Source: Deltaproteobacteria bacterium RBG_13_49_15
Lineage (GTDB): Bacteria; Desulfobacterota; Desulfobacteria; Desulfobacterales; UBA2156
Reading direction: 5' to 3'
DNA: 11,387 nucleotides
NCBI GenBank assembly: GCA_001797695.1
Contig: MGQD01000054.1
Coordinates: 1 to 11,387, forward strand
Shown: in pieces, positions 1 through 7,058 of the stretch
Position numbering within the stretch: position 1 is the stretch's first letter
Layout of the letters: every line of letters begins with the position of its first letter
The notes under the pieces: model-generated
Database searches by the model: none
The model's input: only the letters and a program-made list of their open reading frames with translations
What the model was told of the DNA's origin: nothing
Position numbers and translations under genes: made by a program

Positions 1-727
1 TTCTTGATATTTCCATTGCCGTCTCCTCTTCAGCCATGATCAGCGCTGCTGCTCCTTCGCTGTAAACGCAGATTTCAAGTTCTCTGAAGGGATAGACGAT
101 GAGGCGAGAGTTGAGCACCTCTTCCGGTGTCACCTGATCGAACTGCCTCTGGGCATAAGTGTTCCCCTTTACTTGCCTGCTCAACAGTGAGGCAATTTGT
201 GCGGTGATCTCCGGCTTCAGGTCGCCTGGATGTTCATCCATATATGCGAGCACCACTTCGGCATAACTATCGGAGGCCGACCAGCCGATCGATTGTTCGA
301 AAAAGCTGTCTCCGGACCAACCGATCGACTTGATGACTTCAGGAGTGGCGGACATGGAAGAAAAATCAAAACAATCCGTGGCCTTTTCCACTCCCAGAAC
401 AAGGGCTGTTTTAAACCTCCCGGCAGCAATATAGGCATGGGCTGCAGACATGGTGTAGGCGCCTGTCGCCCCTCCTGTAGTGATGCGTATTCCGAACTTA
501 TTCTGCATACCGCAGAGGCCATGGATGGCATGCTCCGGTATGGCCGTCCTTTCGAAGATATCGTTGTAAATCCCATAAAATGCGGAATCCACATCATTAA
601 TGGACATCCGGGCATCTTTTACGGCCTCTCTGGTAGCCATTTGAGCAAGTTCATAATACGTCTTTTCACGCCATGTACCTTTAAACGGCGTAACCGCCGC
701 CCCCACGATTCCAACACGTTTACTCAT
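1..727 (-). CDS. Thiolase-superfamily protein lacking the nucleophilic Cys (C-terminus outside window)
   Basis: The reading frame opens at an ATG preceded by AGGAGG and stays open for 242 codons to the window edge, so the C-terminal half is missing. The start (MSKRVGIVGAAVTPF) and the stretch HAYIAAGRFKTALVLGVEKA (residues 97-116) are typical of the SCP-x/SCP2-like thiolases, which condense or cleave 3-oxoacyl-CoA. Aligned by eye to the SCP-x active-site stretch (CSTG followed by small residues and an alanine-rich helix), the catalytic Cys position is Gly86 in TTGGATG. Cys-less relatives are known: Ltp2-type aldolases of steroid side-chain degradation, which work with a DUF35 partner. The role here may thus be aldol cleavage, or a scaffold or partner role, rather than thiolysis. 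Residues 134-155 carry a duplicated SIGWS motif. It is the last gene seen in the operon, 81 bp after the acyl-CoA synthetase. The family is sure; the reaction is not. Confidence 0.85.
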   Translation of the reverse strand, partial: MSKRVGIVGAAVTPFKGTWREKTYYELAQMATREAVKDARMSINDVDSAFYGIYNDIFERTAIPEHAIHGLCGMQNKFGIRITTGGATGAYTMSAAHAYIAAGRFKTALVLGVEKATDCFDFSSMSATPEVIKSIGWSGDSFFEQSIGWSASDSYAEVVLAYMDEHPGDLKPEITAQIASLLSRQVKGNTYAQRQFDQVTPEEVLNSRLIVYPFRELEICVYSEGAAALIMAEEETAMEISR

Positions 728-808
728 GCGGGTTTCCTCCTGTTTTCAAAAATTGATACTACTTCCTATATCAAAAAGTAATTTTATCGAAAAATCGCGA
801 TCTATAAA

Positions 809-2452
809 TCATGTACTTCCAAGCGCCTTTTTCGCCATATGGATTTTTCGGAGCTCGCTTCTGAGAATTTTACCCGACTTTGTTTTTGGCATATCCTTCA
901 AGAACTCGATTTCCCGGGGATATGCATGGGCTTCAAGCCTGCTTTTCACATATTTTTGGATGCTTTCCTCAAGCGCTTTGCCCACCTGAACCCCCTCTTT
1001 AGGCACAATAAATGCTTTGACGATTTCACCCCTGATCTCATCCGGCACACCGATCACACCAACCAATGCGACCGCCTCGTGTTTCATCAGACAATCTTCG
1101 ATTTCTCCCGGACCGATCCTGAAACCCCCGCTTTCGATAATATCATCCTGCCTCCCGGTAAAACGAAAATATCCTTCTTTATCTTTGGCGCCGAAGTCTC
1201 CCGTGCGCATCCAATCGGCAACGAATTTCGATTCGGTGGCCTTCGAGTTTTTCCAATACTCCAGAAACATGACGGGATCAGGGCGTTTGACTGCAATTTC
1301 ACCAAGTTCATCCGGCCTAAGGACCTCACCGATTTCATTGATAACCTCAACCTTATGTCCCGGGACAGCCTTACCAATCAATCCGGGCACAATATCCATT
1401 ATCTCCGCACAAAACCCGACGACCAGATCACATTCGGTTTGGCCGTATTGTTCATTCAACTGAACGCCCAGTTGCGTTCTGCACCATTCCGAAAGCTCTT
1501 CTCCAAGCGTTTCACCGCCGACTGTTATTGACCTTAAATTAAAATCGAATTTTTCCTTAGGATTGCCGACGGCATGTCTCATCATCCGTAATACGGTTGG
1601 AACAGCCATTAGGTTTCTGACACCGTATTTAGCGATATAATAAAAAGCTTCCTCGGGATCGAATTTTCTCGCTCTGTACGCCAGCATGGGAATTCCATGA
1701 TGCAAGGTGGGAAACAAAGCATCGTAAGATCCACCGATGTATGCCCAATCAAGAGGTGTCCACAATAAATCCCCTTCTTTGGGGAACAGGTTGTGATAGA
1801 ATTCGAACCCCGGCAAAATACCCAATAACAGTTGATGCCCATGAAGGGTTCCTTTAGGCTGACCGGTAGTCCCGGAAGTATAGATAATCAGTGCGGGATC
1901 TTCAGGTTTAGTCCGTACGGGGTCGAAATATCGGCTTCCTTTATCTATCGCGCCCCAGAAATCGATTGCTTTTTCTTCCCCTCTTGAACCCGAAACCACA
2001 ATACACTCCAAAGAAGGAAGTCGATATTTCATATCGAGAATTTTGGGAAGATTTTCCATATCGGTTATCACTGATTTTGCTTCGCTGTTACCAAGGCGAA
2101 ATTCGATGGCATCCGGGCCAAAAAGTGTTAAAAGAGGCACGGCAATTGCGCCAAGCTTGTAAATTGCGACATGTGAAATCAATGCCTCCGGGCAAGGCGG
2201 CAGCAGGATGCCCACTCTATCTTTTATCCCGACCTCTTGTGCTCTAAGTGCGTTCGCAAGCTGATTCGATAGGTTTTTCAATTCCCAAAATGTGTATTTG
2301 TGCTCTTTCCCTTCACTGTCTATGTATATTAATGCCAAACGGTATTTCTCATTCGCCCACTTATCGGCGACATCAACTCCGATATTATAATATTCGGGAA
2401 TATCCCATCTGAAATTGTGATAAACCTCTTCATAGGTTTTGCCTGTCAACAT
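809..2452 (-). CDS. AMP-forming acyl-CoA synthetase (ligase)
   Basis: This 547-residue enzyme should activate a carboxylic acid to its CoA thioester through an acyl-adenylate, in the cytoplasm. All adenylate-forming core motifs are visible: YTSGTTGQPKG (191-201, phosphate-binding loop), NEQYGQTE (333-340), RTGD (416-419), GRQDDIIESGGFRIGPGEIE (433-452, hinge and A8) and PKTKSGKILR (522-531) with the adenylation lysine Lys528. The length and layout fit the medium-chain/benzoate-CoA ligase side of the family rather than full-length acetyl-CoA synthetase, which is about 650 residues. Substrate specificity cannot be told by eye. The ATG start has GAGGAGG upstream. It lies 86 bp after the enoyl-CoA hydratase and 81 bp before the thiolase-like gene. 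With the TRAP transporter in the same run, its likely substrate is whatever acid that transporter imports. Confidence 0.93.
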   Translation of the reverse strand: MLTGKTYEEVYHNFRWDIPEYYNIGVDVADKWANEKYRLALIYIDSEGKEHKYTFWELKNLSNQLANALRAQEVGIKDRVGILLPPCPEALISHVAIYKLGAIAVPLLTLFGPDAIEFRLGNSEAKSVITDMENLPKILDMKYRLPSLECIVVSGSRGEEKAIDFWGAIDKGSRYFDPVRTKPEDPALIIYTSGTTGQPKGTLHGHQLLLGILPGFEFYHNLFPKEGDLLWTPLDWAYIGGSYDALFPTLHHGIPMLAYRARKFDPEEAFYYIAKYGVRNLMAVPTVLRMMRHAVGNPKEKFDFNLRSITVGGETLGEELSEWCRTQLGVQLNEQYGQTECDLVVGFCAEIMDIVPGLIGKAVPGHKVEVINEIGEVLRPDELGEIAVKRPDPVMFLEYWKNSKATESKFVADWMRTGDFGAKDKEGYFRFTGRQDDIIESGGFRIGPGEIEDCLMKHEAVALVGVIGVPDEIRGEIVKAFIVPKEGVQVGKALEESIQKYVKSRLEAHAYPREIEFLKDMPKTKSGKILRSELRKIHMAKKALGST

Positions 2453-2538
2453 GGATGCCTCCTCGTAAAATAAGCCTAAACTGAAAAAGAGGATTTTTTG
2501 AGCCCTAAGTGATTATGCCGGGAATGAGCGAATATGCT

Positions 2539-3306
2539 TTAATTTTTTTTCATCTTCCGAAGTTTCTTTTCGACAAATTCTTTCTGACTCCCGGAAGCCA
2601 CGCATAACAACATGTGATTGGCTTCTATTTCCAGGATCTGTTCGAAGCTCGAATGGAGTCCCTGATCAATGGCAATGCGCGTCAGTCTGAGCGAAAGCGG
2701 GGATTTCTCTGCCAGCTTTTTGCATATCCGGAGTGTTTCGCCCATGAGATCCTTAATAGGGACGACCTTATTCACAAGCCCGATTCTTAAAGCTTCTTTT
2801 GCTCCAATAATATCTCCTGCAAGGACCAATTCTTTTGCTTTTCCTAAACCGACGATTTGTGCAATTAATTTGGTGCCGGAATTCGTGACGGTCAGTCCGA
2901 CACTTGTCTCGGGAAAACCGAATTTCGCATTATTGGCTGCAATCCTGATATCACAACTTAAAGCAAACTCCAGCCCCCCGCCCACGGCATACCCGTTAAC
3001 CGCTGCAATGATCGGCTTGCCGAGCTTCATAATGGTTCTTTGGGTCTCTTGCAATCCATCGATCTCTCTTAACCATTGTCCCATCGTTTTTCCTGCCGAT
3101 GTTTCCTTCAAATCCTCTCCGGCGCAAAATGACTTTCCAGCTCCGGTCAGAATAATTGAAACGGCCTTTTCATCATCTCCGGCAATCTTGAGTTGTTCAA
3201 TCAGGTCCTTTAGAAGCGTTTCGCTTATTGCGTTAAGCCGATGCGGCCTGTTTAAGGTGATAATCCCAACATTTTGCTGCCTTTTGTATAATACGGTCTT
3301 CTCCAC
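2539..3306 (-). CDS. Enoyl-CoA hydratase/isomerase (crotonase family)
   Basis: A 255-residue crotonase-fold protein, the usual length. It should add water to a 2-enoyl-CoA, or catalyse a related CoA-thioester reaction. The oxyanion-hole segments are FCAGEDL (60-66) and NGYAVGGGLEFALSCDIRIA (104-123). Both glutamates used by true hydratases appear conserved: Glu113 in GGGLE and Glu133 in FGFPET. That favours hydratase over the isomerase or hydrolase members that lack one of them. The start codon is GTG. It is chosen because AAGGAGGAG lies at good spacing before it and the protein begins with a typical first strand (VLYKRQQNVGIITLNRP). It starts 21 bp after the dctM stop, so it is very probably co-transcribed with the transporter. 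The C-terminus is lysine-rich (KKLRKMKKN). Confidence 0.92.
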   Translation of the reverse strand: MEKTVLYKRQQNVGIITLNRPHRLNAISETLLKDLIEQLKIAGDDEKAVSIILTGAGKSFCAGEDLKETSAGKTMGQWLREIDGLQETQRTIMKLGKPIIAAVNGYAVGGGLEFALSCDIRIAANNAKFGFPETSVGLTVTNSGTKLIAQIVGLGKAKELVLAGDIIGAKEALRIGLVNKVVPIKDLMGETLRICKKLAEKSPLSLRLTRIAIDQGLHSSFEQILEIEANHMLLCVASGSQKEFVEKKLRKMKKN

Positions 3307-3327
3307 GTCTCTACTCCTCCTTTATAT

Positions 3328-4629
3328 TCACCTTAGTACCAGGTTCACAAGAACCAGAGCAAACTCCGGAACATATGTTACCGCCAGAATAACCGGTAAT
3401 GCCCCAAAAATCATAAAATAGGCAGCCGGTTTGATATATTCATTCAACGGCAGATTTCCACCGATGAGGCCTGCCAGGTAAAGCATGGGCGCACAAGGGG
3501 GTGTAATATTTCCCAGGGATAGATTGGTTACGGAAATAGCTGCAAAATGAATAGGGTCGATCCCGACGGATTTGGCGATCGGCAGCAGAATCGCCGCTGA
3601 AAGGATGTTCCCTGATACGTCATCCACAAGCATTCCCATCAGAAGTAAAATCACATTAAGCATCAATAAAACAATATATTTGTTTTTTGTAAACGCGAAG
3701 ATAAGATTCGTCAATTGTTGGGGAACTTGATAAGTAACCAGAATACGGCTGACCATGAGGATGAAAAAGAGAAGGATCATAACCACTCCGGATGTGATCA
3801 TGGAGTTTTTAATATTCAAGCACATGCTCCGAAACCGCATGGTTCTATAGAATCCGAATCCGACCACTACCGCATAGAAGGCGGACATCGCCGCAGCCTC
3901 AGTTGGAGTAAAAACCCCTCCGTAGATTCCTCCTAAAACGAGAACCGGCATAAATAGTGCCCATCCTGCATGGCGAGTGGAATTTCCTATGGCTCTGACG
4001 CTATCTTTCAGAGGGATGTGGGGAGCCAGTTGAATATTTTTCATTTTCCGGGTCATAAAAAAATTAATGGCGCAGTAAGCCGTCATCATGAGCAGGCCAG
4101 GTACAAGTGTGCTCAAAAAGCCAGCTAGAATTGAAATCTGAGCGGTCATGGCAAAAACGATCATAGGGATGCTGGGCGGGATAAGCAACGCCAGCATGGA
4201 AGACGCAGCCACCAGTCCGGTTGAATATCCTCTCGGATAACCCTGATTAACCATCTCCGGAATTATGACCGAACCTATTGCAGCAATAGCAGCAGATGCA
4301 GATCCTGAAATGGCGCCAAAGATTGTGCAACTGACCACGCAGACCATGCCCAAACCTCCCCTGATCCTTCCTAAAAATGACATGGAGAATGCGATCAGGC
4401 GCCTGGAGATGTCAGCATCTCTCATTAGCCCTCCCGCCATGATAAAGAGAGGCAGGGCCAGTAATGTGTAGGATTCGAGATTTCGAAAGGCCGCAGGGAT
4501 TGCAAACCTTGGATCCAGTCCTGTCAGAAAAAGGAGAATAAACCCTCCGAAACCGAAGGCAAGGCCGACTGGAACGCCTATAAGCATAACAATTACAACC
4601 AAAACCATGATGATTGCAACTAATGTCAT
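3328..4629 (-). CDS. dctM: TRAP transporter large permease subunit DctM
   Basis: A 433-residue, very hydrophobic protein with about a dozen membrane segments. It is the ion-coupled translocating subunit of a tripartite ATP-independent periplasmic transporter, which uses a sodium or proton gradient to import organic acids. Family hallmarks are SGSASAAIAAIGSVIIPEM (108-126), LIPPSIPMIVF (149-159), GGIYGGVFTPTEAAA (233-247) and NLSLGNITPPCAPMLY (369-384); the two hairpin-like regions supply the ion and substrate sites in known structures. The ATG overlaps the dctQ stop in an ATGA arrangement, so translation is probably coupled, which keeps the subunits at equal dose. The enoyl-CoA hydratase follows after 21 bp, linking transport directly to CoA-dependent catabolism. 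No truncation or missing segment is seen. Confidence 0.95.
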   Translation of the reverse strand: MTLVAIIMVLVVIVMLIGVPVGLAFGFGGFILLFLTGLDPRFAIPAAFRNLESYTLLALPLFIMAGGLMRDADISRRLIAFSMSFLGRIRGGLGMVCVVSCTIFGAISGSASAAIAAIGSVIIPEMVNQGYPRGYSTGLVAASSMLALLIPPSIPMIVFAMTAQISILAGFLSTLVPGLLMMTAYCAINFFMTRKMKNIQLAPHIPLKDSVRAIGNSTRHAGWALFMPVLVLGGIYGGVFTPTEAAAMSAFYAVVVGFGFYRTMRFRSMCLNIKNSMITSGVVMILLFFILMVSRILVTYQVPQQLTNLIFAFTKNKYIVLLMLNVILLLMGMLVDDVSGNILSAAILLPIAKSVGIDPIHFAAISVTNLSLGNITPPCAPMLYLAGLIGGNLPLNEYIKPAAYFMIFGALPVILAVTYVPEFALVLVNLVLR

Positions 4630-5162
4630 TCTGCACCCCCAGGTCCCCTGTCAGGATTACGAATGGCAGCATTAAAAAATTTGAGAACATTTGCAATGCT
4701 GTAAACCGTCATAAATACAGCACCGAAAAACATGCTGCCGACGCTCGTTATTCTCGGCCACCATAATCCCGTTGTCCTTTCGCCGGTTCCATACAGCCAA
4801 AAACAATATTTTGTTGAATGGTAAAGAAACAGTAAACATACGATAAGGCTCAAAAACCATGTTGCTGTTTTGACAAAAGCCCTTCCTCTGACCGTATTAA
4901 ACAGCCTTTCGACAACATCTCCCTGGACGTGAGAATCCAGTTTTGTTCCAAAAATCGCTCCCAAAAAATATACCCACACAGCAATCAATCTTGATAACTC
5001 CTCAAGGCCGAAGAGGGGAGCCTTGAAAACATACCGAAGCAGCACCTGCAATACGACTGTTAATGCTATGAGCGCTCCGCCAATGACGATGAGTATTGAA
5101 CAACCCTTTTCTATATAAGTATCAATTCCAGCACAACGCGACCCACATCTTCTCCAATCCAT
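4626..5162 (-). CDS. dctQ: TRAP transporter small permease subunit DctQ
   Basis: The small membrane subunit that pairs with DctM in the inner membrane. Starting at the ATG at 5162 it is 178 residues with four predicted membrane segments (about 22-42, 56-72, 98-116 and 139-161). The family signature RYVFKAPLFGLEELSR (43-58) is present, with the paired glutamates at the membrane face, followed by HVQGDVVE (78-85). The frame also extends upstream to a TTG at 5213, but that start lies at the edge of a strong hairpin and has no ribosome site, whereas the ATG has TTGAGGAAA about 8 bases upstream. I therefore prefer the ATG. It overlaps dctM by 4 bp and follows dctP after a 94-bp gap that holds the hairpin. 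Confidence 0.92.
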   Translation of the reverse strand: MDWRRCGSRCAGIDTYIEKGCSILIVIGGALIALTVVLQVLLRYVFKAPLFGLEELSRLIAVWVYFLGAIFGTKLDSHVQGDVVERLFNTVRGRAFVKTATWFLSLIVCLLFLYHSTKYCFWLYGTGERTTGLWWPRITSVGSMFFGAVFMTVYSIANVLKFFNAAIRNPDRGPGGAE

Positions 5163-5184
5163 AGCAATTTTCCTCAATGCTTTT

Positions 5185-5211
5185 GGGGAGAGGCTCTGAA
5201 AGCCCCTCCCC
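5185..5211 (-). other. Intercistronic stem-loop between dctP and dctQ
   Basis: A GC-rich inverted repeat: a 6-bp outer stem (GGGGAG/CTCCCC), one A-C mismatch, a 4-bp inner stem (GGCT/AGCC) and a 5-base loop. On the transcribed (minus) strand it is followed by AAAAGCATTG, not by a T-run, so it does not look like a full rho-independent terminator. Its place just after the binding-protein gene suggests that it protects the upstream dctP message from 3' decay or partly attenuates, so that the binding protein is made in excess over the permease. That role is inference. Confidence 0.6.
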
Positions 5212-5256
5212 AAATGAAGTTATTGAATAGGTTGCTTTTTTTAAGTGCAAAGCCGC

Positions 5257-6297
5257 TTACTTGCTGATTTTTGTCGCATGTTTTTTAACCTTATCCATTA
5301 AAACGGAACCTAGAAGTTCTTCCTGGATTTTTGGCCAGGCTTTTTCCCTGACTACTTTTGCAGATGTCTCCCATTCTTCTTTGGCGACTTCATGAACCTT
5401 TACCCCAGCCGCCTCGAGTTTTTTCTTAAAATCGACTTCATCTTTTTCAGCTGCCAGGGCTTGATCATTCATCACAATGTCAGCCGCTTCGGTCAGCAGC
5501 TTATGATCTTCCGCTGAAAGACCATCCCACAGCTTCTTATTTATCGTGAGAAACCAGTATTCAAAAGCATCCCTTGTGGCGACCCAGTAATTTAATGCAT
5601 CACGCATTACATACGCTTCGACCGCAGGACATGCCGACCGGGCATCGACGATTCCTGTCTGAAGAGCTGTAAAGGTTTCAGAATACGGAATTGGTGTTGA
5701 AATAAATCCAAGGGTCGGGATATAAACTTCAAAAATCCTTATAGGAGGTACACGCATTTTGATCCCTTTGAAATCAACAGGGACTTTGACAACTTTGTCT
5801 ACTCTCTTGGTGAAAGCCATTCCGTCCCATGCATTTAAATAGATACCGAGGACCTTGAGCCCGATAGAAGAATAAAGTTCATCAAAAATGGGGGTAAGCC
5901 AACCTTTAGATCCGATACCTGCTCTTGCCTCGTCCCAAGTAGCAAAAAGATATGGCATAAATATCAAATTCGTACGAGGGTCATAGGATGTCGATCCGGC
6001 ATTCAGCCCGAACTCCAAGGTTCCCATGCGGTTGGCTTCAATTTGCTCCATCCAGTCGCCCAGGGCGCCTGAAGGAAAATAGTTCATTTTTATTCGATTT
6101 TTAGATTTCTCTTCTAAAAGTTTAGCGAACTGCTTGCACCGTGCCGCAGCAGGATGGTCTTCCGCTATTCCTTGACTGATTTTCCATTGATAACTTTTTG
6201 CCTCAACCTCCCACGGAGCAAACACTATACCCAAAGCCGCTATTGCAACCAGACAAACAATATTCGAAATGCTTTTTATTCGAAATAAACCGATCAT
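5257..6297 (-). CDS. dctP: TRAP transporter periplasmic solute-binding protein DctP
   Basis: A 346-residue periplasmic receptor that captures a (probably carboxylate) ligand and delivers it to DctQM. The N-terminus has basic residues (R6, K8), a hydrophobic core (about 11-27) and a VEA site, giving likely signal-peptide cleavage after Ala33. The DctP fold is recognised from WKISQG (38-43), FPSGALGDWMEQIEANRMG (74-92), GIKMRVPP (178-185) and TFTALQTGIVDA (208-219). Arg182 in KMRVPP matches the conserved arginine that binds the ligand carboxylate in most TRAP receptors. The segment after ALQTG reads GIVDARSACPAVEAY, unlike the more usual GVVDGxENP, so the pocket may be specialised. The ATG is preceded by GGGAGGAAG. 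The gene follows tetR by 82 bp. The ligand cannot be named from sequence. Confidence 0.94.
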   Translation of the reverse strand: MIGLFRIKSISNIVCLVAIAALGIVFAPWEVEAKSYQWKISQGIAEDHPAAARCKQFAKLLEEKSKNRIKMNYFPSGALGDWMEQIEANRMGTLEFGLNAGSTSYDPRTNLIFMPYLFATWDEARAGIGSKGWLTPIFDELYSSIGLKVLGIYLNAWDGMAFTKRVDKVVKVPVDFKGIKMRVPPIRIFEVYIPTLGFISTPIPYSETFTALQTGIVDARSACPAVEAYVMRDALNYWVATRDAFEYWFLTINKKLWDGLSAEDHKLLTEAADIVMNDQALAAEKDEVDFKKKLEAAGVKVHEVAKEEWETSAKVVREKAWPKIQEELLGSVLMDKVKKHATKISK

Positions 6298-6371
6298 ATT
6301 CTTCCTCCCTTCCGATTATAAATTGAAGCGATTTGTCCTCCTACCTTAGGTTCCCTATCGACTATTATCAC
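6294..6371 (-). other. Possible 25-codon leader ORF before dctP (speculative)
   Basis: Between tetR and dctP a frame opens at a GTG and ends in a TGA that overlaps the dctP ATG as ATGA, the layout used for translational coupling. The product would be 25 residues ending NRKGGRI. The GTG lies inside a very strong Shine-Dalgarno-like run, so its own spacing is poor. The in-frame ATA codons just after it are better spaced but are rare starts. This could equally be an untranslated leader. Confidence 0.2.
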
Positions 6372-6380
6372 CTCCTTTCT
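6367..6380 (-). promoter_or_regulatory. Orphan extended Shine-Dalgarno sequence (14 nt)
   Basis: On the minus strand the bases AGAAAGGAGGTGAT begin at the tetR stop codon. They are complementary over all 14 bases to the usual bacterial 16S rRNA 3' end (ATCACCTCCTTTCT). No normally spaced ATG, GTG or TTG follows, and dctP has its own site about 70 bases further on. A second site-like run, AGGAGG, lies in the same gap, also without a start. It may hold ribosomes at the end of tetR to couple translation into dctP, or be a relic of a lost start. Confidence 0.45.
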
Positions 6381-6976
6381 TATTCTTGATGACGCGAGTT
6401 GGACCGATGGCTTTTTTTCAGTCCGTTTATAAGAAATCCCTTGTAGATTCTTGCAATTTCATCCTTTGAAAGTCTCCCTTTTTGATCGAACCATAGACAT
6501 ACGGCTGTACACATTGTTAAAATTCCGTATGAGATAATTTTATAATCCGTTTTAATAAAGGATCCGTCGTCTATTCCTTTTTTTAAAATTTTCTGGAACT
6601 TGCCCTCATAATCATCGCGCATTTTGGTTATGGTTTTGTAATTTTCAATGCTTAGCCCGCGCAATTCGCTGTCGGCAATGATAACCTCCTTCTGTCTTTC
6701 AATATGAAATAAAATGTGGCTTTCGATCGCCGCCTGAATTTTCTCCTCAGCGGTTTTCAATCCCTCAAGCCTCTGATTTAGACTTGAGTTTAAGTCAAGC
6801 ATGGTTGTATTGAGAATGTCGAAAAGAATGTCCTCCTTGTTCGAGTAATGATAGTAAATGCTGGATTTTTGAATACCTGCCAGGCGCGCGATATCGCTTA
6901 TCCCTGAAGCAAAATAACTTTTTTTATAAAAGAGATCGATTGCAACCGTTTTAATGGTATCTTTCATATTTGGCAT
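6380..6976 (-). CDS. TetR/AcrR-family transcriptional repressor
   Basis: A 198-residue regulator. The N-terminal helix-turn-helix spans about residues 24-50 (SGISDIARLAGIQKSSIYYH, then YSNKED), which is diagnostic of TetR proteins. The C-terminal ligand domain contains ELRGLSIENYKTITKMRDDY (104-123). That resembles, by eye, the domain of TetR regulators of fatty-acid, steroid or aromatic-acid CoA metabolism, which often bind acyl-CoA. The first ATG (6976) has GGAGGG 6 bases upstream and is preferred over the ATG three codons later. A perfect inverted repeat sits 20 bp before the start over the promoter, so the gene probably represses itself and the dctPQM/acyl-CoA genes behind it. The coding region looks more AT-rich than the signalling genes next door. 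The inducer is unknown, perhaps the CoA ester made by the synthetase. Confidence 0.92.
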   Translation of the reverse strand: MPNMKDTIKTVAIDLFYKKSYFASGISDIARLAGIQKSSIYYHYSNKEDILFDILNTTMLDLNSSLNQRLEGLKTAEEKIQAAIESHILFHIERQKEVIIADSELRGLSIENYKTITKMRDDYEGKFQKILKKGIDDGSFIKTDYKIISYGILTMCTAVCLWFDQKGRLSKDEIARIYKGFLINGLKKSHRSNSRHQE

Positions 6977-6996
6977 ATTATCACCCTCCGTAATTA

Positions 6997-7031
6997 TAAC
7001 GATCGTTCGGTAGTCTACCGAACGATCGTTA
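6997..7031. promoter_or_regulatory. TetR operator: perfect 35-bp inverted repeat
   Basis: Two 17-base arms (TAACGATCGTTCGGTAG and its exact reverse complement) flank a single central T at 7014, with no mismatch. Each arm contains the 10-bp palindrome AACGATCGTT (6998-7007 and 7021-7030), with centres 23 bp apart, about two helical turns. It lies directly upstream of the tetR start and overlaps the putative -10 box. This is the layout expected for two TetR dimers bound side by side and blocking RNA polymerase. No second copy was noticed before dctP or elsewhere in the window. Confidence 0.85.
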
Positions 7032-7058
7032 GATAATGGCTTTCTAATACCATGTCAA
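7030..7058 (-). promoter_or_regulatory. Putative sigma-70 promoter of tetR and the TRAP/acyl-CoA operon
   Basis: On the minus strand a consensus -35 TTGACA (7053-7058) is followed by a 17-base spacer and TATCTA (7030-7035) as the -10. The -35 and spacer are ideal; the -10 matches TATAAT at only three of six places. The operator begins inside the -10 and covers the expected start point, so repressor binding would block initiation. In the rest of the gap up to 7255 I see only short, weak inverted repeats (CTCCA/TGGAG near 7097-7113 and CGCTTTT/AAAAGCG near 7187-7201). Neither is followed by a T-run, so I do not call them terminators. Confidence 0.6.

Noticed and set aside
197..781. A 194-codon plus-strand frame over the thiolase gene
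   Set aside because: It is antisense to a clear thiolase-superfamily frame with a good ribosome site. Its translation is rich in Cys, His and Arg, matches no family, and has no ribosome site of its own.
728..808. AT-rich inverted repeat (TTGATA/TATCAA) followed by T5 between the synthetase and thiolase genes, as a terminator
   Set aside because: The stem is only 6 bp and all but one pair are A-T, with a 10-base loop. This is too weak to call, and the downstream gene has a good ribosome site in the same direction.
2669..3421. A 250-codon plus-strand frame opposite the enoyl-CoA hydratase
   Set aside because: It lies wholly over the hydratase and the end of dctM. Its Ser/Pro/Ile-rich translation is typical of an antisense shadow of a real coding strand.
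5163..5213. Longer DctQ starting at TTG (195 residues)
   Set aside because: The TTG is at the base of the hairpin without a Shine-Dalgarno site, and the extra residues (GRGFQSLSPKALRKIA) are hairpin-derived and not typical of DctQ N-termini.
6298..6330. TATAAT on the minus strand just before dctP as a second promoter
   Set aside because: The -10 is perfect, but no -35-like sequence lies 16-18 bases upstream, and transcription would start only about 10-15 bases before the ATG, inside the ribosome site.
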